From contig CACKRJ010000005.1 in NCBI GenBank assembly GCA_902602595.1, positions 1 to 64,000 of the forward strand: a stretch of DNA of 64,000 bases. Reading direction: 5' to 3'. The notes under the pieces were generated by a model. The model had not been told where the DNA came from and did no database searches. It was given only the letters and a program-made list of their open reading frames with translations. Shown piece by piece: positions 37,905 through 46,718 of this stretch. Made by a program: the position numbers and the translations under genes. This DNA is from an uncultured SAR86 cluster bacterium. GTDB lineage: Bacteria > Pseudomonadota > Gammaproteobacteria > Magnimaribacterales > D2472. Each line of letters begins with the position of its first letter. The first letter of the stretch is position 1.

Positions 37905-39351
37905 TTCCTAAAATTTCTAGAACACAATCTTTATCATTAAACGGTACTTTTTTTCCAGATACATCCATATAAGTCTCATGACCTTTACCCAATATTACCA
38001 ATATATTTTCTTTATTTAAGCATTGAAGTGCTAAGCTAATAGCTTCCTGCCTATCCTCTAAAATTTCAATGTTTGTATGAGAATTTCCAACCATTGCATC
38101 CTTAGCAATTGAAGCAAAAGATTCATGACGATTGTTGTCAGATGTGAAGAATACTTTGCTGGCAAAATCTTGTGCCACTTTCATCATCTTAGATCTTTTA
38201 GATTTATCTCGATCTCCTCCACATCCAAAAACCAAAACTATTTCATCATGATAATTAGCTAATTCAGAAAGAATATTTTGCATGGATTGATGGTCATGAG
38301 CAAAATCAATCAATATATTCCCTTCTCTTAATCTTAAAATCTCACCTCTTCCTTGGGGAAGCTTGATTGTATTGCTTCTAATAATTTCAAATTCATCTAA
38401 AGAGATTTGGTCTGAAATTAACGCAATGGCTGAAATATAATTTTCCACATTAAATTTAAGAAATAATGAAACCTGAGCATCTATGCATAAATTGGGAAAA
38501 CTCAATTTTATATTTGAACTTCCTCTTGGATTGTAATCAAGGGAATACTTTAATACTGCTGAAGTATCAGTTGAACTTAAGAATTGTGATTTTGAAAGTT
38601 GTTTTTTTTGATCGTCGGAAAAATCTTCAAGCAAGTCTTGAATTTTATCTATGAAAATAATTGTAGGATTTTTATTATTAAGTTCGGTAATGGATAATTT
38701 TGCATTAATGTAATTAGATTCTGTTTTGTGATAATCCAGATGATCAGATTGAATATTGAGAAGTAATGTTTGTGAAAAAGGCAGATTCCCCAGCCTTTTT
38801 TGCGCTAATGCATGAGAAGAAATCTCAATGAAGATATATGTTTTATGCTGAGATTTACAGGTCTGCAAAATTTCAAATATCTCAAATATCCCAGGCGACG
38901 TGTTGCCTTTTGTCTCCAAAATATCGTCATTGATTATAGCTCCCAAAGTACCAAAATAAACTGAGGGTTTGTTAAGAGCTCTGATAATATTATGAGCCAT
39001 GAATGCTGTTGTTGTTTTCCCGTTAGTCCCTGTTACACCATGAAAGATAAAATCTTCTTCAGATAAATCATAAAAGCTAAAAAGGATTTCTAAGATCTTT
39101 TCTTCCAAATTATCTAAGCAATGAATTGGTATATCCGCCTCTTCATCTAATTTCCGATCTGTGATAATGCAGGATGCTCCCTTCTGAGCAGCATCTCTAA
39201 TAAATTCATTTCCATGTGAATCCACCCCCTGCCTTGCGATAAATAATGAATTCTCTTGAACATCTCTAGAATCATCAGTAATGGATGAAATAAAAAGACC
39301 GTCAAACTTATTTGTATTAATAAAAGGTTTAATAATAAATAATTTATTCAT
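37891..39351 (-). CDS. murE: MurE, UDP-MurNAc-tripeptide synthetase
   Basis: MurE adds the third stem-peptide residue, meso-diaminopimelate in Gram-negatives. The N-terminal domain has DDSRDVQENSLFIARQG, the ATP loop is VTGTNGKTTTAF, then QSDHLDYH and FNVENYISA. The substrate motif, normally DNPR in DAP-adding enzymes, reads SDNNRHES; the Arg and the later GKGHE are kept, which supports meso-DAP. Length 486 is normal. It overlaps ftsI by eight bases. Confidence 0.95.
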   Translation of the reverse strand: MNKLFIIKPFINTNKFDGLFISSITDDSRDVQENSLFIARQGVDSHGNEFIRDAAQKGASCIITDRKLDEEADIPIHCLDNLEEKILEILFSFYDLSEEDFIFHGVTGTNGKTTTAFMAHNIIRALNKPSVYFGTLGAIINDDILETKGNTSPGIFEIFEILQTCKSQHKTYIFIEISSHALAQKRLGNLPFSQTLLLNIQSDHLDYHKTESNYINAKLSITELNNKNPTIIFIDKIQDLLEDFSDDQKKQLSKSQFLSSTDTSAVLKYSLDYNPRGSSNIKLSFPNLCIDAQVSLFLKFNVENYISAIALISDQISLDEFEIIRSNTIKLPQGRGEILRLREGNILIDFAHDHQSMQNILSELANYHDEIVLVFGCGGDRDKSKRSKMMKVAQDFASKVFFTSDNNRHESFASIAKDAMVGNSHTNIEILEDRQEAISLALQCLNKENILVILGKGHETYMDVSGKKVPFNDKDCVLEILGNETN

Positions 39352-40948
39352 TTAGATAACTTAAGACATCGCTGGAAATAGCTGCAAACAATGGAGCAGC
39401 TACAGCACCACCGGAATAATTATTTAGCCCTGGCTCATCAATGCTGACAAAAATTGTAAGCCTTTTCGAGGTTAATGGCGCAATCCCTGCAAAAGACGAA
39501 ATATATTTACTTTGATCATATCCACCCTTTGAGCTAGCTTTATGAGATGTGCCTGTTTTTCCTGCAACTTCATAATTTGATATTTTTGCAAGGCTTCCAG
39601 TTCCATCTGATACAACTAATTTTAATGACTCTAATACATCAGTAGCAGCATCTTTGCCTATTACTCTTTGCTTATAAACTTCAACATCATCTAAAAAAAT
39701 TTTAAAATCTTTAAGATATCCCTCATTAGCAAAAACTGAATATGCTTGAGCTAATTGCAATGAGGAAGCGGTCATGCTGTAGCCAAATCCAATACTTGCG
39801 ATTTCGTGATCAGAGACATTCTCCCTAGAGTTAATAACACCGTATGCAATGCTAGGAAAAAAAATATTGGGAGGCTTTGAAAGACCAAATCCTTTATAAC
39901 CTGAAATCAATCCCTCTATTCCAACTTGCAAAGCTAGCTTTGAAGCTCCGACTTGGCTTGATTTTGCAATAATTTCACTCGTAGTGAGGTCATGATAGTT
40001 CTTTGGATCAGATATCGTCCTACCACTCAAATTTATAAATCCTGGGCTTGTATTTATTACCTGATTTTTAGAGACTATTCCCATATCAATGCCCTTGGCT
40101 AAAGCTAGTGGTTTAATAATTGAACCAGGTTCAAATGCATCAACCAAAGCTCTATTTCTCTTTATCTGTCTTTTGGGGCTGTTAGGATTGTATGAAGGAT
40201 AGCTAGCTATTGCTAAAATTTCTCCTGATATATTATCCAAGACTATCGCACTGCCTCCATTTGCATTATTAGCCTTAACAAAGCTCGAAAGATGTTTATA
40301 AGCATAAAACTGAACCCTGCTATCAATAGTTAACTTAATATCAAGACCTTGTATAGCCTCTTGAATCACCTGAGGTCTCCTGCTTGCATTTCTATAAATG
40401 ATTTCTTGGCCTGACACTCCAGATAATTCAGCATCTAAGATATTTTCAAGTCCCTCTAGGCCAAACCCATCTCTTCCAGCAAATCCAACTAATGTTGATA
40501 CCTGCTCACCCAGCGGATAATACCTTTTTTGAAATGATTCAATTTCAATACCAGAAAGTTTGAGACTTTTTACAGACTCATATTGAGAGAAATTTAAATT
40601 AGAGAAAATTAGATTTTTTTTATTAAGTTTTTTAATAGCTGAAAAATCTTTATTTAAAAGTAGAAAATTTTTTAATTTATTAAAATCTTCCTCTGAAAAT
40701 TTTTTTAAAGCATATAAATCATACTGATTGATTGATACTGCAAGAGGAAAATTATTTCTATCTAATATGCTTCCTCGAATTGCAGGGATTGACCTAGAAG
40801 TCTCAAGCATGCTCTTACCTTTGGATGTTAGGAAATCTCCTTCAACATATTTAAGGCTTATTATTCTAAAAACTAAAATAAATAGGCTGATCGCTAAAAA
40901 TATGTATATTAAGTATGCCCGCCAGTTATAACCAAAATTATTTTTCAT
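39344..40948 (-). CDS. ftsI: FtsI (PBP3), septal transpeptidase
   Basis: FtsI cross-links septal peptidoglycan with FtsW. An N-terminal membrane helix (about 10-32) and the pedestal domain (RGSILDRNNFPLA, FAGRDGFGLEGLE) precede the penicillin-binding domain, with the catalytic Ser276 in GSIIKPLA and the KTG motif in VAGKTGTSHKA. The middle SxN motif reads Ser330-Ser331-Gln332 (KSSQVGASKLAL) rather than SSN. Length 534 is compact. It overlaps ftsL by 11 bases. Confidence 0.95.
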   Translation of the reverse strand: MKNNFGYNWRAYLIYIFLAISLFILVFRIISLKYVEGDFLTSKGKSMLETSRSIPAIRGSILDRNNFPLAVSINQYDLYALKKFSEEDFNKLKNFLLLNKDFSAIKKLNKKNLIFSNLNFSQYESVKSLKLSGIEIESFQKRYYPLGEQVSTLVGFAGRDGFGLEGLENILDAELSGVSGQEIIYRNASRRPQVIQEAIQGLDIKLTIDSRVQFYAYKHLSSFVKANNANGGSAIVLDNISGEILAIASYPSYNPNSPKRQIKRNRALVDAFEPGSIIKPLALAKGIDMGIVSKNQVINTSPGFINLSGRTISDPKNYHDLTTSEIIAKSSQVGASKLALQVGIEGLISGYKGFGLSKPPNIFFPSIAYGVINSRENVSDHEIASIGFGYSMTASSLQLAQAYSVFANEGYLKDFKIFLDDVEVYKQRVIGKDAATDVLESLKLVVSDGTGSLAKISNYEVAGKTGTSHKASSKGGYDQSKYISSFAGIAPLTSKRLTIFVSIDEPGLNNYSGGAVAAPLFAAISSDVLSYLNE

Positions 40949-41213
40949 AATTTACGACGATTACTTCGGTAATCTCTACCATATTTAAAATTTCTTTGGC
41001 ATGACGTTCAACTTTAGCCGGAGAACTTAAATGGTAGTATTCAGTCTTCAAATTAAAATTTATTTCAGTCAATTTATTATTTGCAACCTTAAGATAAGCA
41101 TTATTTTCATACTCTTGACTAAATTGCCATCTAATTTTGATAATCTCAAAGCATAGACAAAGTAAAAGAAAAATATTGATCAGTAAAAAATATATAAATA
41201 TATTTTTTTTCAT
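40938..41213 (-). CDS. ftsL: Cell division protein FtsL
   Basis: FtsL is a 91-residue bitopic protein that, with FtsB and FtsQ, activates FtsWI. It has a short basic N-terminus, one transmembrane helix (IFIYFLLINIFLLLCLCF) and a periplasmic coiled coil ending HAKEILNMVEI. The sequence is poorly conserved, but its place between rsmH and ftsI and its size and topology are decisive. It overlaps rsmH by four bases. Confidence 0.9.
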   Translation of the reverse strand: MKKNIFIYFLLINIFLLLCLCFEIIKIRWQFSQEYENNAYLKVANNKLTEINFNLKTEYYHLSSPAKVERHAKEILNMVEITEVIVVNYEK

Positions 41214-42103
41214 GGCTTTGAAAAGACTCTCATGATTGCGCTCCTAGAGCGAGGATTGATTTTTATTTCATTTGCGGATGGTTTTATTTTCTTCTTGATG
41301 TGCCTATACGTTTCTTTTACAGAGATATTAACTGGTATATCTTTGGGGAGTTTTTTAATTTCAGGTCTAAAAAAATTTTTTACAATTCTATCTTCTAATG
41401 AGTGAAATGAAATAATTACTATAACCCCACCAGGTTTAAGAACATCATGTAGCTTAGATAGCGCCACTTTTAAATGATGCAACTCATTGTTTACATGGAT
41501 TCTTATAGCTTGAAATGACTTTGTTGCCGGATGGATTTTGCCAGTTCTTTTGAGAACTGTTTCAATCGTTTTTGTTAGTTCAATTGTAGTTTCCATAAAC
41601 TTAGTAGCCCTAAACTGAACTATGGCCTTTGCAATTTTTCTTGATGCTTTTTCATCTCCATATTTATATAAAATATCACTTATCTCTTTTTCTGGCGCAC
41701 TATTTAGCCACTCAGCAGCACTTAAACCTGAAGATGTATCCATTCTCATATCTAAAGGCCCATCACTTTGGAAGCTAAAACCTCTCATTGGATCATCTAA
41801 ATGAGTTGAACAGGTACCAAGATCAAATAAAATTCCATCAAATTGCTGTTTAGGGAATAATGAATCAATTTCAGAATAATTTGAGTGGTAAATACTGAAA
41901 CGTGAATCTTTGATATTATCTTTCCCAAATGAGACTGCCTCTTGATCCCTGTCAATAGCATACAGTGATCCTTGAGGGGAGATTCTATTTAATATTTCCT
42001 GAGAGTGGCTGCCTCGTCCAAAAGTTAAATCAAGATAAGTTCCAGATAAATCATGCAGCAAGAAGTCTAATGATTCTTCCAGTAGCACTGGAACATGAAG
42101 CAT
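41210..42103 (-). CDS. rsmH: 16S rRNA (cytosine1402-N4)-methyltransferase RsmH
   Basis: RsmH (MraW) methylates 16S rRNA C1402 at N4. The motifs HVPVLLEESLDFL, the SAM-binding DLTFGRGSHSQEIL, GILFDLGTCSTHLDDPMRGFSF and IISFHSLEDRIVKNFF are all typical. Length 297 is normal. RsmI, which modifies the same nucleotide, is encoded about 2 kb upstream. In most dcw clusters rsmH directly follows mraZ; here ftsZ lies between them. Confidence 0.97.
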   Translation of the reverse strand: MLHVPVLLEESLDFLLHDLSGTYLDLTFGRGSHSQEILNRISPQGSLYAIDRDQEAVSFGKDNIKDSRFSIYHSNYSEIDSLFPKQQFDGILFDLGTCSTHLDDPMRGFSFQSDGPLDMRMDTSSGLSAAEWLNSAPEKEISDILYKYGDEKASRKIAKAIVQFRATKFMETTIELTKTIETVLKRTGKIHPATKSFQAIRIHVNNELHHLKVALSKLHDVLKPGGVIVIISFHSLEDRIVKNFFRPEIKKLPKDIPVNISVKETYRHIKKKIKPSANEIKINPRSRSAIMRVFSKP

Positions 42104-42107
42104 CTTT

Positions 42108-43235
42108 TTAGTCTACTTGCTTTCTCATGAAGGTTGGCACATCAAGGAAATCTATATCCTCTGCAGACGATGTGCCACCTGACTCTGCTGTTTGGTCAAC
42201 TTTAGTAGCATCCAGTCCAACCGGATTGAGCTGCACAGTGGCTCTTCTTGAATTATCAACAGCTAATGTTGCTGTTTGCTGATTAACGCCAGTTGCTACA
42301 ACCGTAACGAGCAATTCCTCCTCATCCATGGAATCTTCCATAACAGTTCCATAAATAATAGTCGCATCATCAGCAGTAAAGTCTCTAATCACTGAATCAA
42401 CTTCATCAAAATCTGCCATTGTTGGCGATTTTGCAGTTATATTTACTAAGATGCCTCGCGCATCCTTTAATTCAATATCTTCAAGTAACTCTGAGCTTAC
42501 AGCTTGACTAGCTGCATCAATCCCTCTTTCATCCGCGCTAGATTGACCTGTACCCATCATAGCAATACCCTTTTCAGACATAACTGTTTTTACATCTGCA
42601 AAGTCAACATTAATATAGCCGGGCTTCATAATAATGTCAGATATACCTTGAACTGCGCCTTTTAAAATATCATCTGCCTTAGCAAATGCTTCTTCCATCG
42701 ACGTTTTTTTGCCTAAAATATCCATCAATTTTTGATTTGGAATGGTAATCAAGCTGTCAACTTCCTCAACTAGCTCTGCTATGCCTTGTTCCGCTGCAGC
42801 TTTTCTTTTATGACCTTCAAAATTAAATGGTTTAGTTACAACTGCAACTGTTAAAGCTCCAAGCTCCTTGGCAATTTCAGCAATAACTGGAGCAGCGCCA
42901 GTCCCAGTTCCACCTCCCATACCTGCAGTTATAAAGATCATATCTGCTCCAGCTAATAACTCTTCAATTGCGGCCCTATCTCTTTCTGCTGCAGCTCTTC
43001 CCACTTGAGGATCTGCTCCAGCTCCTAAGCCCCTAGTAACATTATCTCCAAGCTTTAAAATAGTGGATCCCTTTGCCCTATCTAGAGCTTGAGAATCAGT
43101 ATTTGCACAAATAAAGTCTGCTCCCTGAATTTTATGATTTATCATATGAATGACTGCATTTCCACCAGCGCCACCAACACCAATAACTTTAATTTTTGCT
43201 AATCCAGCATTTTCTTCGATTATTTCCCAATTCAT
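42108..43235 (-). CDS. ftsZ: Cell division GTPase FtsZ, relocated between mraZ and rsmH
   Basis: FtsZ is the tubulin-like GTPase that forms the division ring. The GTP loop [10 protein letters not shown], the T7 loop ([11 protein letters not shown]) and the C-terminal binding peptide [10 protein letters not shown] that contacts FtsA and ZipA are intact. Length is 375. AAGGGG lies a few bases before the ATG. In gammaproteobacteria ftsZ normally follows ftsA at the end of the dcw cluster; here it is second, 11 bases after mraZ and four bases before rsmH, so it probably falls under mraZ-promoter control. Confidence 0.98.
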   Translation of the reverse strand: MNWEIIEENAGLAKIKVIGVGGAGGNAVIHMINHKIQGADFICANTDSQALDRAKGSTILKLGDNVTRGLGAGADPQVGRAAAERDRAAIEELLAGADMIFITAGMGGGTGTGAAPVIAEIAKELGALTVAVVTKPFNFEGHKRKAAAEQGIAELVEEVDSLITIPNQKLMDILGKKTSMEEAFAKADDILKGAVQGISDIIMKPGYINVDFADVKTVMSEKGIAMMGTGQSSADERGIDAASQAVSSELLEDIELKDARGILVNITAKSPTMADFDEVDSVIRDFTADDATIIYGTVMEDSMDEEELLVTVVATGVNQQTATLAVDNSRRATVQLNPVGLDATKVDQTAESGGTSSAEDIDFLDVPTFMRKQVD

Positions 43236-43246
43236 TTTCTACCCCT

Positions 43247-43714
43247 TTAAAAAGATATTGTTTTTAAACTCTCTGGCAATACAACCTCAAGAATTTCAGT
43301 TGATAAGGCGCCGCCTGTTTGCCTCATTTCCCAGTTTTGATCATTCCAAACTTCAAATTTATTTCCCATACCAATAAAGGATACTTTTTCTGCTTTTTTG
43401 ATTTCTGCATATTCTCGAAGTTCTAAAGGCAAAAGTATTAACATTCTGCCTTTGGGATCAAATGAACTCACGCTTGCATTTCCCAAAATCGTCCACTGTA
43501 AGTTTCTTACAATTGGATCAAGACCTTGCAAAGATTGAAGTTCGTTAGATATGCGATTCCAAATTGAACCTGGATAGATCTTTAAAGCAGGATATTGAGG
43601 ATCTCTTGTTACAACAATACTATCTTCATTTTGAGAAAGAAGTTGATCTCGATACTTAGCTGGAATAGCTAACCTTCCCTTTGCATCTATCGAAATTGTT
43701 GTAAAACCAAACAT
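43247..43714 (-). CDS. mraZ: Transcriptional regulator MraZ
   Basis: MraZ is an AbrB-like DNA-binding protein that binds repeats in front of its own gene and controls the dcw operon. Two swapped-hairpin halves are visible, each with its signature: SIDAKGRLAIPAKYRD near the N-terminus and SFDPKGRMLILLPLELRE in the middle. Length 155 is normal. Just upstream are four roughly 10-base-spaced repeats that fit MraZ boxes. Confidence 0.96.
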   Translation of the reverse strand: MFGFTTISIDAKGRLAIPAKYRDQLLSQNEDSIVVTRDPQYPALKIYPGSIWNRISNELQSLQGLDPIVRNLQWTILGNASVSSFDPKGRMLILLPLELREYAEIKKAEKVSFIGMGNKFEVWNDQNWEMRQTGGALSTEILEVVLPESLKTISF

Positions 43715-43739
43715 AATGTATGTTAAAAATTAATAACTA

Positions 43740-43775
43740 CACACTTTATACTACATTTAACACACATTTACACAC
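43740..43775 (-). promoter_or_regulatory. MraZ-box-like direct repeats upstream of mraZ
   Basis: Reading the minus strand, GTGTG occurs at 43775-43771, 43765-43761 and 43744-43740, with a degenerate GTAGT at 43754-43750, so four units are spaced 10, 11 and 10 bases apart, one helical turn each. Two units extend to AAAGTGTG. E. coli MraZ binds 10-base-spaced TGGG repeats and Mycoplasma MraZ binds AAAGTG-type repeats, so these are likely the autoregulatory sites, 26-61 bases before the start codon. Confidence 0.65.
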
Positions 43776-43796
43776 TTTTTTTTAAAAAAAATGCAG

Positions 43797-44129
43797 TGAG
43801 TTGATCTATAAGCCGGATTCTGTATTAAATGACCATCTATCTAGGCAATATGTCGCCATATTACTCAAGCAACCTACCCGAATCCTAGACGAGTAGCCTA
43901 AACGGATTCCTATTTGGTTTTGCTTCAAAGTGGGGTTTACACTGCCATATTTGTTACCAAATACGCGGTAGGCTCTTACCCTGCCATTTCACCCTTACCA
44001 ATCTCTTGGCGGTATAATTTCTGTTGCACTTGCCGTGAGCTCACGCCCCCCAGGAGTTACCTGGCACTCTACTCTATGAAGTCCGGACTTTCCTCTAGCA
44101 AATTGCTAGCAGTCATCCGATCAACTCGA
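43797..44129 (-). ncRNA. rnpB: RNase P RNA (class A)
   Basis: This is the catalytic RNA that matures tRNA 5' ends. On the minus strand the diagnostic 5' core AGAGGAAAGTCCGGACTTC, then GTGCAACAGAAA, GGGTGAAATGGCAGGGTAAGAG and the 3' core are present. The outer ends pair as GAGTTGATC...GATCAACTC (P1), which sets the boundaries to within a few bases. A T-run on the minus strand (43790-43784) follows as a likely terminator, just before the MraZ boxes. The order rsmI-rnpB-mraZ is as in Pseudomonas. Confidence 0.95.
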
Positions 44130-44152
44130 ATGCATTTTAATACCTTTTGCAT

Positions 44153-44971
44153 CTATTTAGAAATGCTTAGCAGGAATTTATAAACTTCTTGCTTCGAAAA
44201 AGATGTAATTTTAGCTATTAGTTTTGAAGCATCTTTTGGAGACAAATAATCAAGGAATGGGCGACAAAAATTCTTATCTAAATTAAAAAATGTGCTGGGA
44301 GATGAGGCATTAACAAGAATTACAAACTCTCCCAATAATTTAATTTGATTATTTTTAAGAAGAATTAAGATCTCTTCAAGAGTTCCCCTATAAGTTGATT
44401 CAAATTCCTTGGTCATCTCCCGGCAAATTGCTATCTGAGTATCTGGGCCTAAAACCTCAGAGAAAATGGAGATTGTTGAACTGATCCTCTTTGCAGATTC
44501 AAAAAAAATATTGGTCTCATCACAATTTTGTAACTTTATTGCAATTTTTCTTTTTGCCTCATGTTGTTTTGGTAAGAACCCATTGAAAGAGAATTTATCT
44601 GACGGCAAACCTGAAAGAATTAAAGCATTAATGACTGAAGAGGGTCCTGGAAGGACAGTAAATGAAATACCCTCATTAATACACTTTTGAATCAATGGGT
44701 AACCTGGATCAGATATGAGCGGCGCGCCAGCATCAGATATAAGCGCTAGAGTTTCTCCTCTTTTAATGAGAGTGATTATTTCATCACTAGCTTCATTCTC
44801 ATTATGCTCATGAAATGGTTTAGTTTTCTTTTGAATATCAAAATGTTGTAAAAGTTTTGCAGCAACCCTAGTGTCTTCTGCAAAAATCTTATCTACTTCC
44901 TTCAAAGTATTAATTGACCTCAATGAGAAATCATTTAAATTACCAATTGGGGTGCAAATTATATAAAGCAT
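44153..44971 (-). CDS. rsmI: 16S rRNA (cytidine1402-2'-O)-methyltransferase RsmI
   Basis: RsmI 2'-O-methylates 16S rRNA C1402 with S-adenosylmethionine. The tetrapyrrole-methylase fold shows in YIICTPIGNLNDFSLRSINTL, AEDTRVAAKLL, LISDAGAPLISDPGYPLI and LPGPSSVINALILSGLP. Length 272 is normal. It starts only 12 bases from the divergent lpoA, the canonical arrangement with an unusually small gap. Confidence 0.96.
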   Translation of the reverse strand: MLYIICTPIGNLNDFSLRSINTLKEVDKIFAEDTRVAAKLLQHFDIQKKTKPFHEHNENEASDEIITLIKRGETLALISDAGAPLISDPGYPLIQKCINEGISFTVLPGPSSVINALILSGLPSDKFSFNGFLPKQHEAKRKIAIKLQNCDETNIFFESAKRISSTISIFSEVLGPDTQIAICREMTKEFESTYRGTLEEILILLKNNQIKLLGEFVILVNASSPSTFFNLDKNFCRPFLDYLSPKDASKLIAKITSFSKQEVYKFLLSISK

Positions 44972-44983
44972 TATATTAAGTTA

Positions 44984-46087
44984 ATGATGTCTAAAAAAAA
45001 TAAATGTTTCACAAAACTTATAGCATTAGTTATCTTAGCATCTTGCTCAACAACATCTAAAAATTTAAATCTGAATTCAATTGATTTTATTGAGGAAGAA
45101 ACCCCAAAAGAGTTCCTGGAAATTTATGATTACCAGAGCTACTTTAATGATGATCTAAAAACAATACAAGCAGCTATTGATAGTCAAATGCTAAGTCAGG
45201 CAGAATTAAATGATGCAAAAATATTAAAAAGGAATTATCAAAAAATTCTAAAAAGAAAGAATTATTCCCTAGGACTTAAATTAAATCATAAATACTCTAA
45301 GGACTTGATAGAGTTAATTTATAGACTTAATCTTCCAGTAAGTATTTTTTGGGATGAAAAAAATCAAATTATCATGCCAGAAAATTTACTCTCACAAACA
45401 ATTAATGGGTTCTGCTCAAGCATTTATGATGATGCAATTTTGTCAATAAATCAGGAGATTAACAAAAATTCTGATTCAATATTAATTCTTTATTCTGAAA
45501 AATATAAAACGTTTGCTGAAAAGTTAGAGGCAGAAAATAAAGACCTTATAAAAATAAAATATGCTTCAACGAATTTTCAAGAATTCGCTGCTGAGATTTT
45601 GGGAATTAATTTTAGCGAAAAACGATTCAATAAAATTTCTAATCTGAACCCAAATCAAAACTTAAATTTTAGCCCTCGACCTAGATCAGATTTCAAGCAA
45701 ATCATAATGATCCTAAATCCTCAAGAGTATAAATCAATGATTCCAGCTCTGAGATATTATGGAGAAAATAGTTTTAAATATTTAAATTTTATTTCGTCTT
45801 TAGAAGAAATCAATACTCCTCTCCAGCTCCTAGATTATGAAGATTCATTGACTCCTATATCAATTTACCTAACATCAAAAATTAAGAATAATGAATCAGT
45901 GTCTCTTGAAAAATTCTTAGAATTAGGAGCTCTGCATGAATGGTTGTTATTACACATTCTAAAGCAAGCTGGTATTCAATCAGCAAAAATAAATGGGGTT
46001 ACTGGCAGTATTATTTACCAATCTGATTCATGCGCCAAAAGAAAGGTTCATTTGCAGAGAATTACCGCTGATTTAATTTCGTCTTAA
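44984..46087 (+). CDS. lpoA: Short LpoA-like penicillin-binding-protein activator lipoprotein
   Basis: LpoA is an outer-membrane lipoprotein that reaches through the periplasm to activate PBP1A. A lipoprotein signal ends in LASC (Cys about residue 22). The C-terminal region matches E. coli LpoA at INGVTGSIIYQSDSCAKRKVHLQ, and IIMILNPQEYKSMIPALRYY has the expected periplasmic-binding-like fold. Its place divergent from rsmI is canonical. At 367 residues it lacks most of the N-terminal TPR domain of E. coli LpoA (about 680). ATGATG gives two possible starts (44984 or 44987), neither with a clear RBS. Confidence 0.8.
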   Translation: MMSKKNKCFTKLIALVILASCSTTSKNLNLNSIDFIEEETPKEFLEIYDYQSYFNDDLKTIQAAIDSQMLSQAELNDAKILKRNYQKILKRKNYSLGLKLNHKYSKDLIELIYRLNLPVSIFWDEKNQIIMPENLLSQTINGFCSSIYDDAILSINQEINKNSDSILILYSEKYKTFAEKLEAENKDLIKIKYASTNFQEFAAEILGINFSEKRFNKISNLNPNQNLNFSPRPRSDFKQIIMILNPQEYKSMIPALRYYGENSFKYLNFISSLEEINTPLQLLDYEDSLTPISIYLTSKIKNNESVSLEKFLELGALHEWLLLHILKQAGIQSAKINGVTGSIIYQSDSCAKRKVHLQRITADLISS

Positions 46088-46692
46088 TCCCTGAGATCTC
46101 TCTCTATTAAAGAAAGACTGTCTTGAAAACTGGGTCTGGCAAATATCTTTGTTTGATAATCCAACAAAGGTTTGAGATGCCTATTCAAAGGGAGGTTGAT
46201 TCCAAGAGAAGGAAGTCTCCATAAAATTGGAGCTAGATAACAATCTATGAGTGAAAAATCTTCACTCATAAAAAAATCAAATTCTTTAAAAGTCGGAGCA
46301 ACAGTGCTGATTTCATTAAGCAACTCTTCTCTCACTATTAATAATTCCTTTTCAGAAAGCTCTTTTGCAATTAAGGTATCCACTAATGGGCACCATTCTT
46401 TATCTATTCTCAACATTAGTGTTCGGCTATTAGCCCTTGATACGGGATATACCGGAAGAAGCGGAGGATGAGGAAAACGCTCATCTAAATACTCCAACAT
46501 CACTCCTGCATCATACAAACCTAGATCTCTATCAGCTAAAATAGGAAGAGTATGATATGGATTAAGGGCTAATACCTCCTCTGGAGCCTCCTCATTTGTA
46601 GTTTCTCTTATTTCACAAGCAATATCTTTTTCAGCAAGAACTATTCTTACTCGATGGCTGTAATGGTCGTCTTTGTCAGAATATAAAATCAT
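46084..46692 (-). CDS. sspA: Stringent starvation protein A (SspA)
   Basis: SspA is a glutathione-transferase-fold protein that binds RNA polymerase and alters transcription in stationary phase or acid stress in E. coli. The N-terminal thioredoxin-like half has DHYSHRVRIVLAEKDI and the signature YLDERFPHPPLLPVYPVSRA; the helical C-terminal half follows. Length 202 is normal. It lies downstream of petABC as in Pseudomonas, but its usual partner sspB is absent; lpoA converges on it instead. Confidence 0.95.
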   Translation of the reverse strand: MILYSDKDDHYSHRVRIVLAEKDIACEIRETTNEEAPEEVLALNPYHTLPILADRDLGLYDAGVMLEYLDERFPHPPLLPVYPVSRANSRTLMLRIDKEWCPLVDTLIAKELSEKELLIVREELLNEISTVAPTFKEFDFFMSEDFSLIDCYLAPILWRLPSLGINLPLNRHLKPLLDYQTKIFARPSFQDSLSLIERDLRD

Positions 46693-46718
46693 GCTTCCTC
46701 TTTGTTATAAGTTAAATT

